Assembly (NCBI GenBank): GCA_947462335.1
Contig: OX381710.1
Span: 62,305,303 to 62,369,302, forward strand
DNA from: Harmothoe impar
Lineage: Eukaryota > Annelida > Polychaeta > Phyllodocida > Polynoidae
DNA length: 64,000 bases
Direction of reading: 5' to 3'
In this document: piece after piece, positions 21,901 through 34,196 of the stretch
How the letters are laid out: each line of letters starts with the position of its first letter
Position numbering within the stretch: position 1 is the first letter of the stretch
Program-made: the position numbers and the translations under genes
Notes under the pieces: generated by a model
What the model saw: the letters and a program-made list of their open reading frames with translations, nothing else
What the model was told of the DNA's origin: nothing
The model's database searches: none

Positions 21901-22289
21901 GCAGCTCGTCAGACCTGTATGCACCATAAGGAGCGGTGTGCGGGAAACGCTATGACTGTCTGCTGGAGCAGCTCGTATTGATCATACAGCGTCTAGGGGA
22001 GCAGCTCAGTGTGAGGCATGCAGCCCCCCCCCCCCCTGCAGCCACCCCGGGTGCTGCAGCCGTGTCACCATGTGCATGCACTGCCCCTGAGGGAACAGCA
22101 GCCGACATGAGTGGCTCACTTAGTGTGTGTGTATAGGCTGTACACAATACCAGGCAGCACTGCCATTTAGCCTATATCCATGGTGTCCATGACAGGAAAC
22201 CTATTATAACTATTATAGGAGAGAAAACATAGACCTTATATAACACGCCTGCTCATAAGGGAGAGCTGCTCAAGCCATTGTTGGCTTCC

Positions 22290-22368
22290 ACTTCCGGCTT
22301 GGTCACACTTCCGGCCGTGGCCAGGTGTCACGTAGTATTCTTGTATTGACACCTGTTCCACCAGGAGC
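22290..22368 (+). promoter_or_regulatory. promoter-like segment with two ETS sites
   Basis: Two exact ACTTCCGG motifs (22290-22297 and 22307-22314), 17 bases apart and in the same orientation, match the ETS/GABP consensus typical of broadly expressed TATA-less promoters. They sit 55-80 bases upstream of the ATG at 22369. Between them and the ATG is an inverted repeat AGGTGTCA / TGACACCT (22323-22330 and 22347-22354). The transcription start is presumably within this segment. Confidence 0.5.
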
Positions 22369-22404
22369 ATGGGGCGGAAGCAGAGGCATGCCGGGAACCT
22401 GGAG
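22369..22404 (+). CDS. short first coding exon of an unidentified gene
   Basis: ATG at 22369 has A at -3 and G at +4. Twelve codons (MGRKQRHAGNLE) run to a perfect donor GAG|GTAAGT, leaving phase 0. The peptide is strongly basic, as expected for a nucleolar or RNA-associated protein start, but is too short to identify. Later exons were not found. Candidates include a segment just after TTTCAAGGCAG near 22660, and the tandem-duplicated 23-52 kb region may be its intron. The assignment rests on the ETS promoter, the start context and the donor. Confidence 0.4.
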
Positions 22405-24682
22405 GTAAGTGTATTTTAAACATTATTGTAATAATTGTATTGGGGGGGGGGGTAGTTTCTTCTCATCTTTACACATTAGTTTCAACACTTGTCTAACGAG
22501 TACACCCGTAGGGCATATTGTATCAAGCTACATGTAGTAGTCACATGGGGCTACCTTGATGATATCACATGATGTGAGAAGGAATATGTTGTTACTTTGT
22601 AAATCAAAATATATCCAAGTGCCTAGATATATTTTACATTTGTATTTGGGGTTTCAAGGCAGGACGACGGCAGCGCCCTCCTTACTTTTTATCTTTTAAA
22701 CGAACATTTGTATATTCTTCTCATGATATTTTCATGGGCTTGAACCCCCAATTGATGCACGCATCTTAAGTAGACTACCACTAGAGTAGCATGGTCATGG
22801 TCAAAGTCATGGATCCACCATTGGGTTTGTATTGTGTATAAGAGTGGAAGATGTGGCAGTATGGGTGGTTGGTGGTGGGTGCGTGCTGCAGCCGTCACCA
22901 CCTGTTGCTGTACAGTCCCTAACTCACCGTGCTACAGGGCGGGTTGACGCTGCTACCAGATACTCCAATTATCCCATTATACTGGGTGTAAACAGCTGTG
23001 TGAGGTCTGGGGGTGAGGGGGACATGATAATGCCATCACACTATAAACACATTAATTAGCAGCTGACACATTGATAAGCAGCTTTGGGGTAGAGCTAGGG
23101 TAGGGTAAACATGCACTAGATCTTTAAGAGAAAATTCATGTGTGCTTTACTGTATAGATATTCAAGCAATTGGAAGAAAAACCTCCCTGTTATTGTCTCC
23201 CTCTCCTGTAGTGTATCCAATGGTAACCTATACATAAACACTCCCTCAACATGTTGGTAGGAATAACGTCCAACAGCGCCTTACGACACAGCTCCCACAA
23301 CCTTACTGGTCGTGGAAGTTGTGAACTAAACTTATTATTTACAGCCTCTGTAGATGAACTTAATTATATTATATTCATAATTATTCATGGCAAGCTCCCA
23401 AGCCAGATAAGGAATGATTTCATCTGAACTATATATTCTGCTCACCTAACCTGTATTTATATACACTGAGCAATAATCTTATAAAGTTATGTGTTGTATT
23501 ACGAAACTATATTGGCTGATATAGTAATGTTCATTACTACTTCATGCACGTAGCTGTAATGGTTATGGCACCATGCTGGCAAGATGGGAATGTGTACGTT
23601 ATGATCTGTACTGCAGGACAAGATGGATTCTAGCTCATACTGAGTGCCTACAGCACTATGCACATATATGCATAAAAAAAGATGTATAACAAGAGGTAAT
23701 TTGTAATTCTCAGGGGTAGAGGCAGCGGTACAAATGCCTATCTGAGTGTATCCCTCAGTAGGCCCTGACCGTGGAGGAGCCCAGTCTGACCTGAGCACAC
23801 AAAGCCAATAACAGAGCCCTCCCAGGCATCACTGAACACAAAAAAAACTGCAGAAGCTTTACATAGGTCTCTCTACTATGAATGCAAAATGAGGTTCCAT
23901 GTGAAAGTCTAAGCTGTTAGGATTTGTTCTACATAGGAGCAACTGTCAGTGTATTTGCAGTTAATTTCAACTTAATCCACAATCAATAAGAACGGTTAAG
24001 TTAACTTAAATGCTCCAAGTCAAATAAAAGTTAGTTTCCTGAAATGGGCGTGGTCAATAGGATGCTTAATCACTTTGCGAGCAGTTTTTTCTTGAGAATA
24101 ATTGCACAAGCGAGCGTTCACCCCCATCTCCATTTTGGTACTCTCACCTCCATAGAGCCCTTTAAAAGTTGTTATTTGTATAATTCATGGGTCAGCATTT
24201 GTTCTGGCACCGTACAACACTTAAATGTTGTATATTGATAGCAGGAAGCTACACAGAAACACGCAATGCATTATGCAAGTGTTTTGGAGCTTAGGATGAA
24301 TGCATAGACAACTCATCAATCCATGGGTGTGGTTGTCAGTGTTATACCTTGAACAACCATATTAAGAGATCTGCATTGTATATATCAGCTATTGTTCCAT
24401 GTTATCTATTGATAATTTGTGAGTACAAGTTTAGGCTCACATATGAAATGGGTGAATATGGAACTGCCTTGGACATGACAGGCACAAATGTATATTGAAA
24501 TTACCAAACAGATTACCAGTATATTGAAAAAAAAGTGGAATCTGATATCTATATCGATATAATTGTACACGTGATGCAATTATGTATGGATCATATACTT
24601 ATTCATTGGATCCTTCTAGAAATGTGGCAGGGCATCCTTGGAAACCGTCTCAGGTTGTAGTATATTGAACTGTTTATCACAT

Positions 24683-24830
24683 AGAGGTCACTGCATAGAG
24701 ATCAATGCATAGAGGTCATACTGAGAGGGAACTATGAAGAGGTCGTGATGTAGAGGTTACAGTTTGGAGGTCTCCATGGAGAGGGTAGCTTGGGGCGGTC
24801 ACACATAGAGGGTGTATATCATGCAGGTCA
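24683..24830. repeat. degenerate ATAGAGGTCA tandem motif
   Basis: About seven imperfect copies of a motif like GCATAGAGGTCACT at roughly 14-20 base spacing. Several contain AGGTCA, the nuclear-receptor half-site. A shorter counterpart lies at about 29520-29545 in copy A2. Confidence 0.5.
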
Positions 24831-25387
24831 GCATGTACAAGGCGTCTTATAGAGGCCTCCATGTGCAGATACTGGGGTTGTTCACAGATATTAAGCATGC
24901 CCTTCTACCAATCCTGTCCGCGACCATAAGGCTCAATATCAATGACGATGATTGTATTCTTGAAACCTCTGATGGCTATCGTCCCCTAGTGTAACACAGA
25001 CAATGGACTATAAAGCCTGATAAACCCAGTACAGGGTTTATCAAATACCGACCCACAGGAAGGTCACAGGAAGGTCACAGGGGTCATTAAGTGCACCCAG
25101 AGGTCATCCAGAGGGAGGGCAATCAAAGGATGTCCGTTGTTGTCCACCCTACTCTATCTGTCGCCTCTTTGGTTAAGTGGCATGCTTTATTAGGTTTGGG
25201 ATGGGATGGGGGTGAATGGGGTTGGGGCGATGAGGGGTTGTTAGCGTATTGTATGAGATGTGTGAAGAGGGGGTGCTGCCACAGGATGAGCAATGGTTCT
25301 GGCTGCTTGAGCTACTCTCTAAGGCTGCCGTTTACCATTTACATCTTCGTAATGGACGGATACCTCCCTAACGCTCCCATCCCCAAG

Positions 25388-25540
25388 CAGGGACGTGGCA
25401 ACCGAGGGGGACGGACATTTCTCTCCCACATTTGACCATCCTCAAAAAAGGTCAAACCAAAAAGGCCAAGTAAAAATGGCCAAAAAGGGTCAAAATGCCC
25501 TTTAGTCTCCCCTACTTTGAAACTGCTTGCCACGCCCCTG
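25388..25540. mobile_element. 153-bp MITE, 14-bp TIR, 5-bp TSD
   Basis: The ends CAGGGACGTGGCAA and TTGCCACGCCCCTG are complementary at 13 of 14 bases. The target duplication CCAAG is exact on both sides (25383-25387 and 25541-25545). CAGGG/CCCTG ends are typical of hAT-type elements, and a 5-bp duplication is known for one hAT subgroup. The interior holds GGTCAAA/GGCCAA repeats and no ORF. Confidence 0.8.
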
Positions 25541-27984
25541 CCAAGAGAGTCTAGAAGTTCATACAAGTTGGAACTGTTATGTGTTGCTGGTCACCAAGGA
25601 CTAGATGTGAAAACAATCTGCAATGCTATGATCCTTGGTGACCAATCTATTGACTTTTTCGTCAAGTAATCAGTATTTGCTATGCCAAGTCATAAGGACT
25701 AGTTTGACGTCCCAGCTAGTAGCTTTGGGACAGACAATATCACTGTGACGAGGTCAGGGGTGGATCATTGATCTGGATATTGGGGTGTTGGGGTCAGCTA
25801 CTGGGGCATCACAACTAGGCCCACATTCAATATCAGAAGCTATAAATATGGACACCTTGACATCCTGTGCCTGGGAAAATGTCTATGAGCCATGGAACTA
25901 GTATCAGTATGACGGTGCTGAAAGAAGTTAAAGTCCTAATCCTGGCCAAAGTCTTCCTGCATGCCTATCACCAGCAATACCATAGAAAAGTACTATGCAT
26001 CCGAATGAAATATTCAAAATGGGTATGTCTGCTAGAGGGACAAATCTAGAATTTTATAGAAACCTGGCTTAGATGTATCTGCATGCGACTATTCATATAC
26101 ATCATACAGTTCCACTCTGTGTGCAGCCTGATATTCTAGTTGGACTGGAATAATTCAGACTACCCGTATAAGTTTTTGGCGTATACGTTTTTGGCATTGA
26201 AATACACATTGTCTAGCGTATTTTACCAGTAACCTATGTTGAGGGATCTATACAGGTCACTACCAAAGGGAAACTAGAAAATAGTATCTCCATCAGTGGA
26301 CATACACATTTCAACCCTTTTAGAAGGACATGGTGCCTGTAGGCAACATCTGTCACAATGGTGTACCGACTCAGCGCTAGCCAGTCACACTTAGCTCTGC
26401 AGTAATGCACCTTGCCTACCCAGTGGAGTAATGGAGGGTTGCCCGCGAGGGTTGCATCCATGTATCATGCCAACAAAGGTCATAATGCATTATAACACAA
26501 TGCCATCCCTATCAAAAGGTATAATACAATGCCAACACTACAGGACAGAGTAGCATACAACTATTATTTGTTCAGGGAGATGTCCCCATGTTAACTTGAT
26601 AATGCCAAACACAGCATAAATCCCATAGTTCTCCATTCCAAGCTGCTCTTTCTGTAAGCAGGCTCTGTCTGAGCAAGCTTCAAGTCCCCAAGGCCGCTCC
26701 CAGAGCTACCCCCCCTTCGTACATCATTACTCCATCACCAACTCAATGCATGCTGGGCCCCATTCTAAAGAAATGGAATAAATTGGCTGCAGTTTGGGAG
26801 ATCCCTTGGAGAAGTGTGATCAGTGTTTTGACTATGTTAGGGGCGATCTCAGGTAGAGCATGGACCACAGCTACACATAAATGATGTTGTGTCAGTTAGT
26901 TTTAGTCTTTATAGTATGTCTTAAGATTTCAGCGATTTGGAAATATTGATGAAAGTGCAAATCATTTTTAACATCTTATTCTAAATATCCTAGCATGATA
27001 TGACATGCCCCTACCTTTCTAATGAGAATTGGGAATTAAAATATGGATCTAGTATTTCCGAGATGGGGGATCTGTAATTACTTAGGGACATGGGGCCAAC
27101 ATGCCAAATTAGATACGCATTGATCGTCAGCCTTCTAATTTCCTGAGTTAAATGGGTGAGGACAATACCAATTACCAGAGACGTTAGTGTACATATACTA
27201 GAATCAATGAGACACAAAAAAACTCTCAGATGTTATCGGGAGAGTACTGAGCAACTTGTAAACCCAATCCTTCAGTAGCATATAATTATAGGTGTGCTTT
27301 GACATGAAAATCGCTCTCTCATATGGAGTGCTCTTCCCCTTCCCCTCACACACAGTAATGCCTTTGGTTCTGAGTCCTCAGCCCTCACAGGTACTGACAC
27401 AGATATGTGTGACATCATTCTGACACTGCTGTACATTCCTGATTGTCAAACACCCTGCAGGTATTTCCACAGGCCCACCATGCCTCCTTCTTAGGGAACA
27501 CCCACATTGACCCCAGTACATCTGCAGGGGAGACTCCTGTGGGTAGACCCTGCTACATCCACAAGTCCAGGCCAATCCACAGTTGCAGGTGCTGCAATAC
27601 CACCAAAGAACAGTACGTGTTATGCATGTGTGTGACATAGAGGGCATACCCCTTTCTTTTAACCGAGATTTATCACAGAAAATGAGATAAGAAAACCGAC
27701 TCCCAAACTTTTCAGGAGAAAACGAAATGGTGAAATCTAATAGATAGTGGTTCTCTTCTTCTCTACACTACTGTCTTTTCATTCCCCCCTTTAACCCCAA
27801 TCTCTCCTCATTATATTCCATGTGTATATAGCCACATGCACCCAGCTGACAACGGTTGACAGTAGACAAACAGAAGTCACATAAATATCGTGAGCATAGA
27901 TTTACAGATGCAAAGTTATGACTCTATGCTGACAAAATGAGAATGTGTACACTATAGCTTGATGGCAACGCCAAATGACTTTCT

Positions 27985-30520
27985 CATACGAATGCTAAGT
28001 GTATACTGGTATGCACATACACAGCAGACAAATCTATAAAGGAGGTCATTTGCATTGACCAGGAACTGCAGGAACTATACACTTGTATATCCCTCAGACT
28101 GCCCCCAGTAGGCTCTGGTAATGGAGGAGCATCAGTCTGACCTAAGCACACAAAGCCAATAACAGAATCCTCCCCGGCAGAGCTAAGAACGCTGTGGCTC
28201 TGGAGACTTTGCCATGTGCTCTCTACTAGGGATGCAGTATGAGCTACCATCTGAAAGCCTTGACACACTGGTGTATACTCCAGTGGCGTTTATAGTATAG
28301 TGTAAATGGTGCAATGTAGTATAGTTGTATTAATAATAGATATGGTAAAAGTAAGTCGCTGTATAAGTGTTAAAGCCAAGGACAGGGTGATTACCCAAGG
28401 TGCCAGCCGTGGATAATTACCATTGGCCAAGGCTTATAACACGTATGCAGCTACTCCCAAGTAACCATATCTGACTAACTCTCACACTATTCGTAGGAGA
28501 GGTGATCAATGGACTGCATCAACATACAGCCCTGTATGTAATATACAGTCAGGATATTTCCTTTGTTCTCTCAGCCAACTGTAGTATAAGCCCGACAACT
28601 TTCTAGGCCAGTGACTAATTGCAAGATCTGTGCGGCACATAGATATGCAGAGACAGTAGTCTAGGGAGGCATTAAAAAGTGTCTTTGTATAATTCATGGC
28701 CTTCTGTTTGTTCCGATACTATACATATGACACCTAATAAACAGACACACTTCTGTGTCAGGAATACAGAATAGACAATACAGAAAGATAAAAACACATT
28801 TTGCATTATGCATGAGCTGTGGAGCTTAGAACGCCATGGGCAGCTCACCTTAGGTGAGGCTGGGACTCATATATTTGTCTACCGGAAACAAGATCAATAG
28901 AACCGCAATGTATAAGACAGCTATAGGACATTACAATTTAATAAATTTCTATGATAACTACTAAAAAATTGGTTCAATTAACATCACCGAAGGAATATGA
29001 AGTCATCGTTCTCATAGAATAGATTTATGAATGAACCTCAGCAGACAATGTCAACGTTCTAATGCTGAATGTTTCTGCTAGTGGGCCTTGATGATATAGG
29101 ACATGTAGTTGTTCACTCATTTCTAAAGTAAAACTTGGTTACAGCGAGGTCCCTAGGACCACGGCCATTACCTGTAATACAGTGGTCGCTGTAAGAGAGT
29201 TAAGCATTATGTGTGAAATAAAACAAGACCAGACAAATAGACTCATTACAGCAATGTTCCTTGTAAGGAGGCTTCACTGTACCACGTTATCATGTAGAGA
29301 GTATGAGAAGGAGGTCACTACACAGAAAGTCTAAATGCTCCGGCCCAGTCTGCAGTGGCTATCCCAGGTTAGGCATAGGGACATTAGTCAGGTATGTCTA
29401 AGTGCTATTCAAAAATGACCGAGACAATACGACATATGACTACTGGTCTACTCAAAAGGACTTAGTCTAATACTCATTGAAATAGAGAAGACTAAGGTGG
29501 TTAACAGTGTATGTAGAGTTTCTGTATAGAGGTCACCATGTAGAGGTGGCCTCGCACGGGTCAAAGGGTCAGCTGTGTTTAACTGAATAGAGCAGCTCTT
29601 TAGCTATTCACTAATCTTGAGCATGTTACTTCAAAAGGTGTACCCCAATCGGTGTGATCAGGCTGATAGCGTTGGGCCTACTTCAAGGACAAACTTATGA
29701 ATGCCTCCTCTACCCGATAAGCCTGACCCACAGGAAGGTCGCAGGGGACAGTGAGTGCACCCAGAGGTCAGCCAGAGGGAGGGCATTCAGAGGATGTCCA
29801 TCTTGGTGACCCACTCTCTCTGTCCTCTCTGCCTCTACGGTGGTTAAGTGGCATGCGTTATTAGGTTTGTAATGAAATGGGTGCACAGTGCTGCTGCCAG
29901 GGTGAGGTTATTAGGGTATTCTGTGGGAGGTGTGAAGGGAGGGGTGGGTCTGTCTGCTATCTATCACTATCACTATCACTACCATCATGCTCGTACAACC
30001 ACGTCAGAATGACACCATCAGTTAATTACTGAGATTACAGTTCTATAGTGCACTCGTGTAATGATCAATACATAGGTTGCAGTTTAATATTGAGCTATTT
30101 TCATTTCTCCAATGCACAGGGAATATTGGATCAGTTGTGTCCTCGGCCTGATGGTTAACAGTATCCCGGAACAGTATTCATATATCATTTGTGTGATATT
30201 ACAGTGTGATTACTATTCCGTGGCAGACCCTTATATATGACATTCAGCTTACAGCTCCGGGGGGAGGTGGGTGAAGAGGAATGCTTGCCACCATTACCTA
30301 CATGGCCATACCCTATAACTAGGGTTGTCATGCAGTCCCTGATGCACCTTGTGTAAGCAGGTCAGGCACTGAGCAGCTCACAGTCCCCAGGGCCGCCTCC
30401 CGGAGTCCCCCTCCACCCCATTACCTCCAGCACCTACTCAGTGCCTCCTGGGTCTGGGAGGCAATTGACCCATTCTAAAGAAATAGAATATATTGGTTCC
30501 AGGGGAGTGACTTAAGTTAG
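27985..30520. repeat. segmental duplication block, copy A2
   Basis: Second copy of the block at 23499-26830, in direct orientation and the same order, about 4.4-3.7 kb downstream. It is shorter, so several hundred bases were lost or gained between blocks. Confidence 0.7.
28367..28442. repeat. 76-base imperfect hairpin
   Basis: GTGTTAAAGCCAAGG..GTGATTACCC pairs with GGATAATTACC..CCAAGGCTTATAACAC, giving about 30-base arms with a few mismatches and a loop of about 14 bases. The size resembles a small-RNA precursor, but nothing shows expression. Confidence 0.5.
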
Positions 30521-31540
30521 GGGGTGTTGGAGGTCGTGTTTCTCTTTAATTAGTTCAGTCCCACATTAACTATAGGTTGGCTGTCACCTAAGGTGCAACG
30601 TACCGACTACTACTACCCCCTCCCCCATGCTTAACTGTGGTTGTTAGCGAAAACCTATTTATAATAAATCGTTAATAACTCTCCAGTCAAACACGCGCAA
30701 AGTTAATAACTATGGTTAGAGTCGATGATTCTCTCAGGTGTACAGGCCTTCCAGGCTGATCCTGTTATCTAATCCCATCAGCAATGTCGGTGGTGTCAGG
30801 AACTGAACATTGATAGATCATGCCATGTGTATGCACACTGGCGTGAGTTTTGCACTTCAGCGAGAAACCCAAATTTAAAAAAAGCAAATTTGATGTTGAG
30901 CCTTATTATATATTTCAGATATCTTGACACCACCTCGCGTCAATACTTCCCTTCTTCTATTAATTGGGAGAATTGGGAAATTCAGAAGTAATATTATCAT
31001 AGACATTATAAGATGGGCCTACAGGCTCTTTCTTTGCATTCTAGGAAACACCGATGTTTAAGCTCTGGTAAGGATGTCGTTACATGTATATATACATGCC
31101 TGATAATGATGTACTAGGATGTGGTCTTGCCCTTAACAACCTTCTACATATATATGTATACAGCAAGAGACAGTCATTATGTAAAGTGTCGTCCGCCCGC
31201 TTGGCTGCTTGCTCCTTCCACCCCCTTGGCCTTGCTGAAACTCATGACTCATAATTAAGCATCAACTAGGTACGGTGGGGGTAGAGGAGAGAGAAGAAGG
31301 GCGGGAGTTGCTGGTTAGGTGAAAAACACTTGCCACAGAGAGGATATGTCCCAGCCATGTGGTGTCTGGTGTGTCTGCGGGGTGTCTGGTTGTTGCTGCA
31401 GGCGGCTACAGGAGGTGAACCTGTTGTGAATTAGCACCGACCAGACTGTACTGTATGGTATGGTATGGTGCCTGCAGCAAAGCACTGTTTTGTGAGTAGC
31501 ACAGCAGTAATTACCAGCTTCTGACCGTCCTATTCTGCTT

Positions 31541-31559
31541 TCTCTTTCTCTCTCCCTTC

Positions 31560-31599
<40 letters not shown>
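31541..31599. repeat. poly-C plus (TC)n microsatellite
   Basis: A run of about 12 C flanked by TC dinucleotide repeats. The minus-strand frame across it (Arg-Glu repeats) is an artefact. Confidence 0.95.
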
Positions 31600-31603
<4 letters not shown>

Positions 31604-31914
31604 CTACCTTCCCTTAAATGCGCCAAGAAGCTGGTATGACGCTTGGGTTACTTTCAGAGTGAGCAATATGCTGGAGAAAAGGACAGATACAGTATACAAT
31701 AGTGATGTTCAAAGGACTTTCCATTGTGTGTAAATCATATGCCGCTTGCATATTAATTGCTGTCTTTACCATATTACTTATCCCACTAATGTTCATGCAT
31801 CAACTCACCCTGACGGCCTTGAAGGGCTATGTGAAGAGGGCGCAGGACGCATTTATACTCAGGTCTCCCAAGGTAGATAAGGGGGTGCAGGCACATATTA
31901 GCAGATAAAATGAT

Positions 31915-33470
31915 TCGTGCCAGCCCCCCCCCCCCCACAGACCTTTTCACCCAGTAGTAATTTACCATTGTTAAATATGGAGACCATGTGCGTTTGACAA
32001 ACTCTTTATGCTGCCCCAATTTTGAACGCAGCCTCATTTCCGTTCAAACTAAACCGTGTGCGGTTGATTTATTCATCATTACATCTGAAATGAACCTTAA
32101 TTTGACATCACTCAGGTTTTCCACTATCATTGATTTTGTTTAAAATGTTATTACAGCATTCAAAAGATCAGCAAACCAAGGTGTAAAAACATTGCCACTG
32201 GTAAAATGTATTGTATACATTTCATATTTGAGTTACTTTAGGCCTACTCTTTTCTACCTTTCCCCCGTATATCTCTCTCTGCGTTCACTGGTTCAATCAA
32301 TTAAGTACATGCACTAAACCCCATGAGCATAAGGGCAAGAACAAATAAAGGATGATACTAGTTCTAAAAAATATGATCAGTTGATACAACTCTCAAAGGA
32401 CTACTACAGACCTGGAGTGTTCTCTTATCATCATCACAGTGGACATCACGTTCTGCTCTATAAAAGAGGTCATTTGCATCTCTGGGGGGCAGAGAATCCC
32501 CGAAGGACTGAAAGGCATCCATTCAATATAAGATTACTTTTTCCATATGATCACTGATATAAAGCGCCCTTCCCCTTTGCCAAATACTGATCCTTGCAGT
32601 GTCTCCTATTCCTGACCTGAACCTCTTCCTTCAATAAGGACAGATCTATATTCTATGTCCTGTGTTGTGCCACCATATAGTGTCTGCACTGGTCTGTCAC
32701 ACACTGCGGCGTCCTCACTGACCCACTGTGCCTGTCCCCCTGTCACTGGTTACACCCCTATTGACCCTAACCCCCGGGTGGATCCTCCGTCAGCCGCGTA
32801 CATCCAGGTTAATCCTGTCGGTGTTGGAGGGGGCACGGGGCTGATTTGCTCTATCAGGTTTGGGATTTGCTAGAAATGAGGGCATCACACTGCATGCAGA
32901 GCTGTCCTGCCACAGGAGAACTGCTTTCTGGGTGCTGTGACATGTCTGCATCCTCTTCAAGCTTCAGGAAACAGAATAAATGATAGTTTTCTATGATGAC
33001 ACTTTATCCATACTAATCATTCACATCATTAATGCATATGATAACAACCTTGATGATCCCTTCCCAGCTTCTCTAAATATTATACACACTAAACCTCACT
33101 ATGTAATGTGGTGAAAAGGCAGTTCCCATTTTACCTAATTCTAACCTGCTGTTTATTGTATTACCAATTGATGCCTGTGCAGGCAGTGGCTATAACCTGT
33201 GAGGGGATGATTGCCCGGGTAACATGACAGAGCTGGCAGGCTGGTGGGTAATGGTTTGGAGCACCAGATAGATCAAGAAGAATCCATTCTGGTCACGTAT
33301 GAACCCAGGTCGCCCAGGGTTCGTGGGGTAGGTGCAGGTACATGTCGGCCTACCTGGAGATGACAGCTAATTGGATCTGCCCTTTGCAAAAATATTTTAC
33401 CCCAGCATAAAGCTTCCCATGACACACTGGTACACATGTTACACGATAGTGTGGCACAGATAGAATGGTT
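31915..33470. repeat. tandem array family B, copy 1
   Basis: Matches copy 2 in order: a poly-C block with TTTGACATCACTCAGG (32100 and 33675), a block starting TGGACATCACG (32441 and 35570), GACC..GGGTGGATC..TCAGCC..TACAT (about 32760-32820 and 35940-35990), GCATGCA.AGCTGT.CTGCCACAGG (32890 and 36047) and the TTACC.A..GATG block (33163 and 36268). No gene is present. Confidence 0.7.
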
Positions 33471-33977
33471 AGTACCACTTAGCCCCCCCCCGCTCCCACA
33501 TACACACCATTTTACCTTTTAACCATAGTGTAATAAGGAAACCATATGCAGTTAACAAACTCCTAAAGTTTTCCCATTTTCGAATGCAGCCTCAATTTCT
33601 GCCACGTTAAACCTAATACATGTCAAGCCTTGTGTAATCATTCATTTATCATTCCCCTGGAATGAATTTTGATTTGACATCACTCAGGTTTTTCATTATC
33701 ACTGTTTTTGTTCAAAATGTTATTACTGCATTGGTAATGGACGCGGCTTTAGAATTTAAGGGATCGGCAAATCAAAGTGTGAAATATTGCCACTGGAGCA
33801 ATGTTTCTCACAAAGCACAAAATCAAGCTTTAGCTGTAACGAATGTGTTTTTTAATGAGGTATTATTGATGTTTGTATTTTAATACCATAGTGAGGGTAC
33901 AAGTCGAGTGTTATCCTAGCTATACATCATTACATTGAGCTGGATAGCAGGAATAAAAAGAAATCTTTGATATCTTA

Positions 33978-34196
33978 AGCCCAAAATCCACGGCGACAAG
34001 AACCTGCGTTAAAACGGTATCACCCCTCTGCCGTCACCATTTCGCCGCTATTTCGCCCTGCCGCGCCCTTTTCGCGGCAAGTCCACTGCGTTTTTGGCGC
34101 GAAAAGGGCGCGGCAGGACGAAATAGCGGCGAAATAGTGGCGGCAGATGGGCGATACCGTTTTAACGCAGGTTCTTGTCGCCGTGGATTTTGGGCT
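33978..34196. mobile_element. 219-bp GC-rich near-perfect palindrome
   Basis: Two arms of about 98 bases (33978-34076 and about 34099-34196) are nearly exact complements with only a handful of mismatches (ACCTGCGTTAAAACGGTATC, TTTCGCCGCTATTTCG, GCCGCGCCCTTTTCGCG). A 20-base centre GCAAGTCCACTGCGTTTTTG separates them. It is much richer in G+C than its surroundings. The ends AGCCCAAAATCC / GGATTTTGGGCT have no clear target duplication. It is read as a young hairpin-type MITE. Confidence 0.85.

Larger units (their letters stand above)
23499..26830. repeat. segmental duplication block, copy A1
   Basis: Collinear similarity to 27985-30520 in at least four places: about 23690-23870 with 28060-28250 (GCACACAAAGCCAATAACAG identical), 24150-24310 with 28670-28860 (TTTGTATAATTCATGG), 25040-25200 with 29720-29880 (GTGCACCCAGAGGTCA, GTTAAGTGGCATGC) and 26640-26800 with 30350-30500 (ATTCTAAAGAAAT). 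Copies are diverged, with many small indels, and no frame is preserved. Confidence 0.7.

Noticed and set aside
21930..22136. Plus-strand open segment (KRYDCLLEQLVLIIQRLGEQ) after an AG, upstream of the ETS promoter
   Set aside because: Exon-like helical sequence, but it runs through a 13-14 base C run and Ala/Pro low complexity, and no partner exon was found.
27984..28268. 94-codon minus-strand ORF in duplication copy A2
   Set aside because: The homologous segment in copy A1 has frame-breaking indels, so the reading frame is not conserved.
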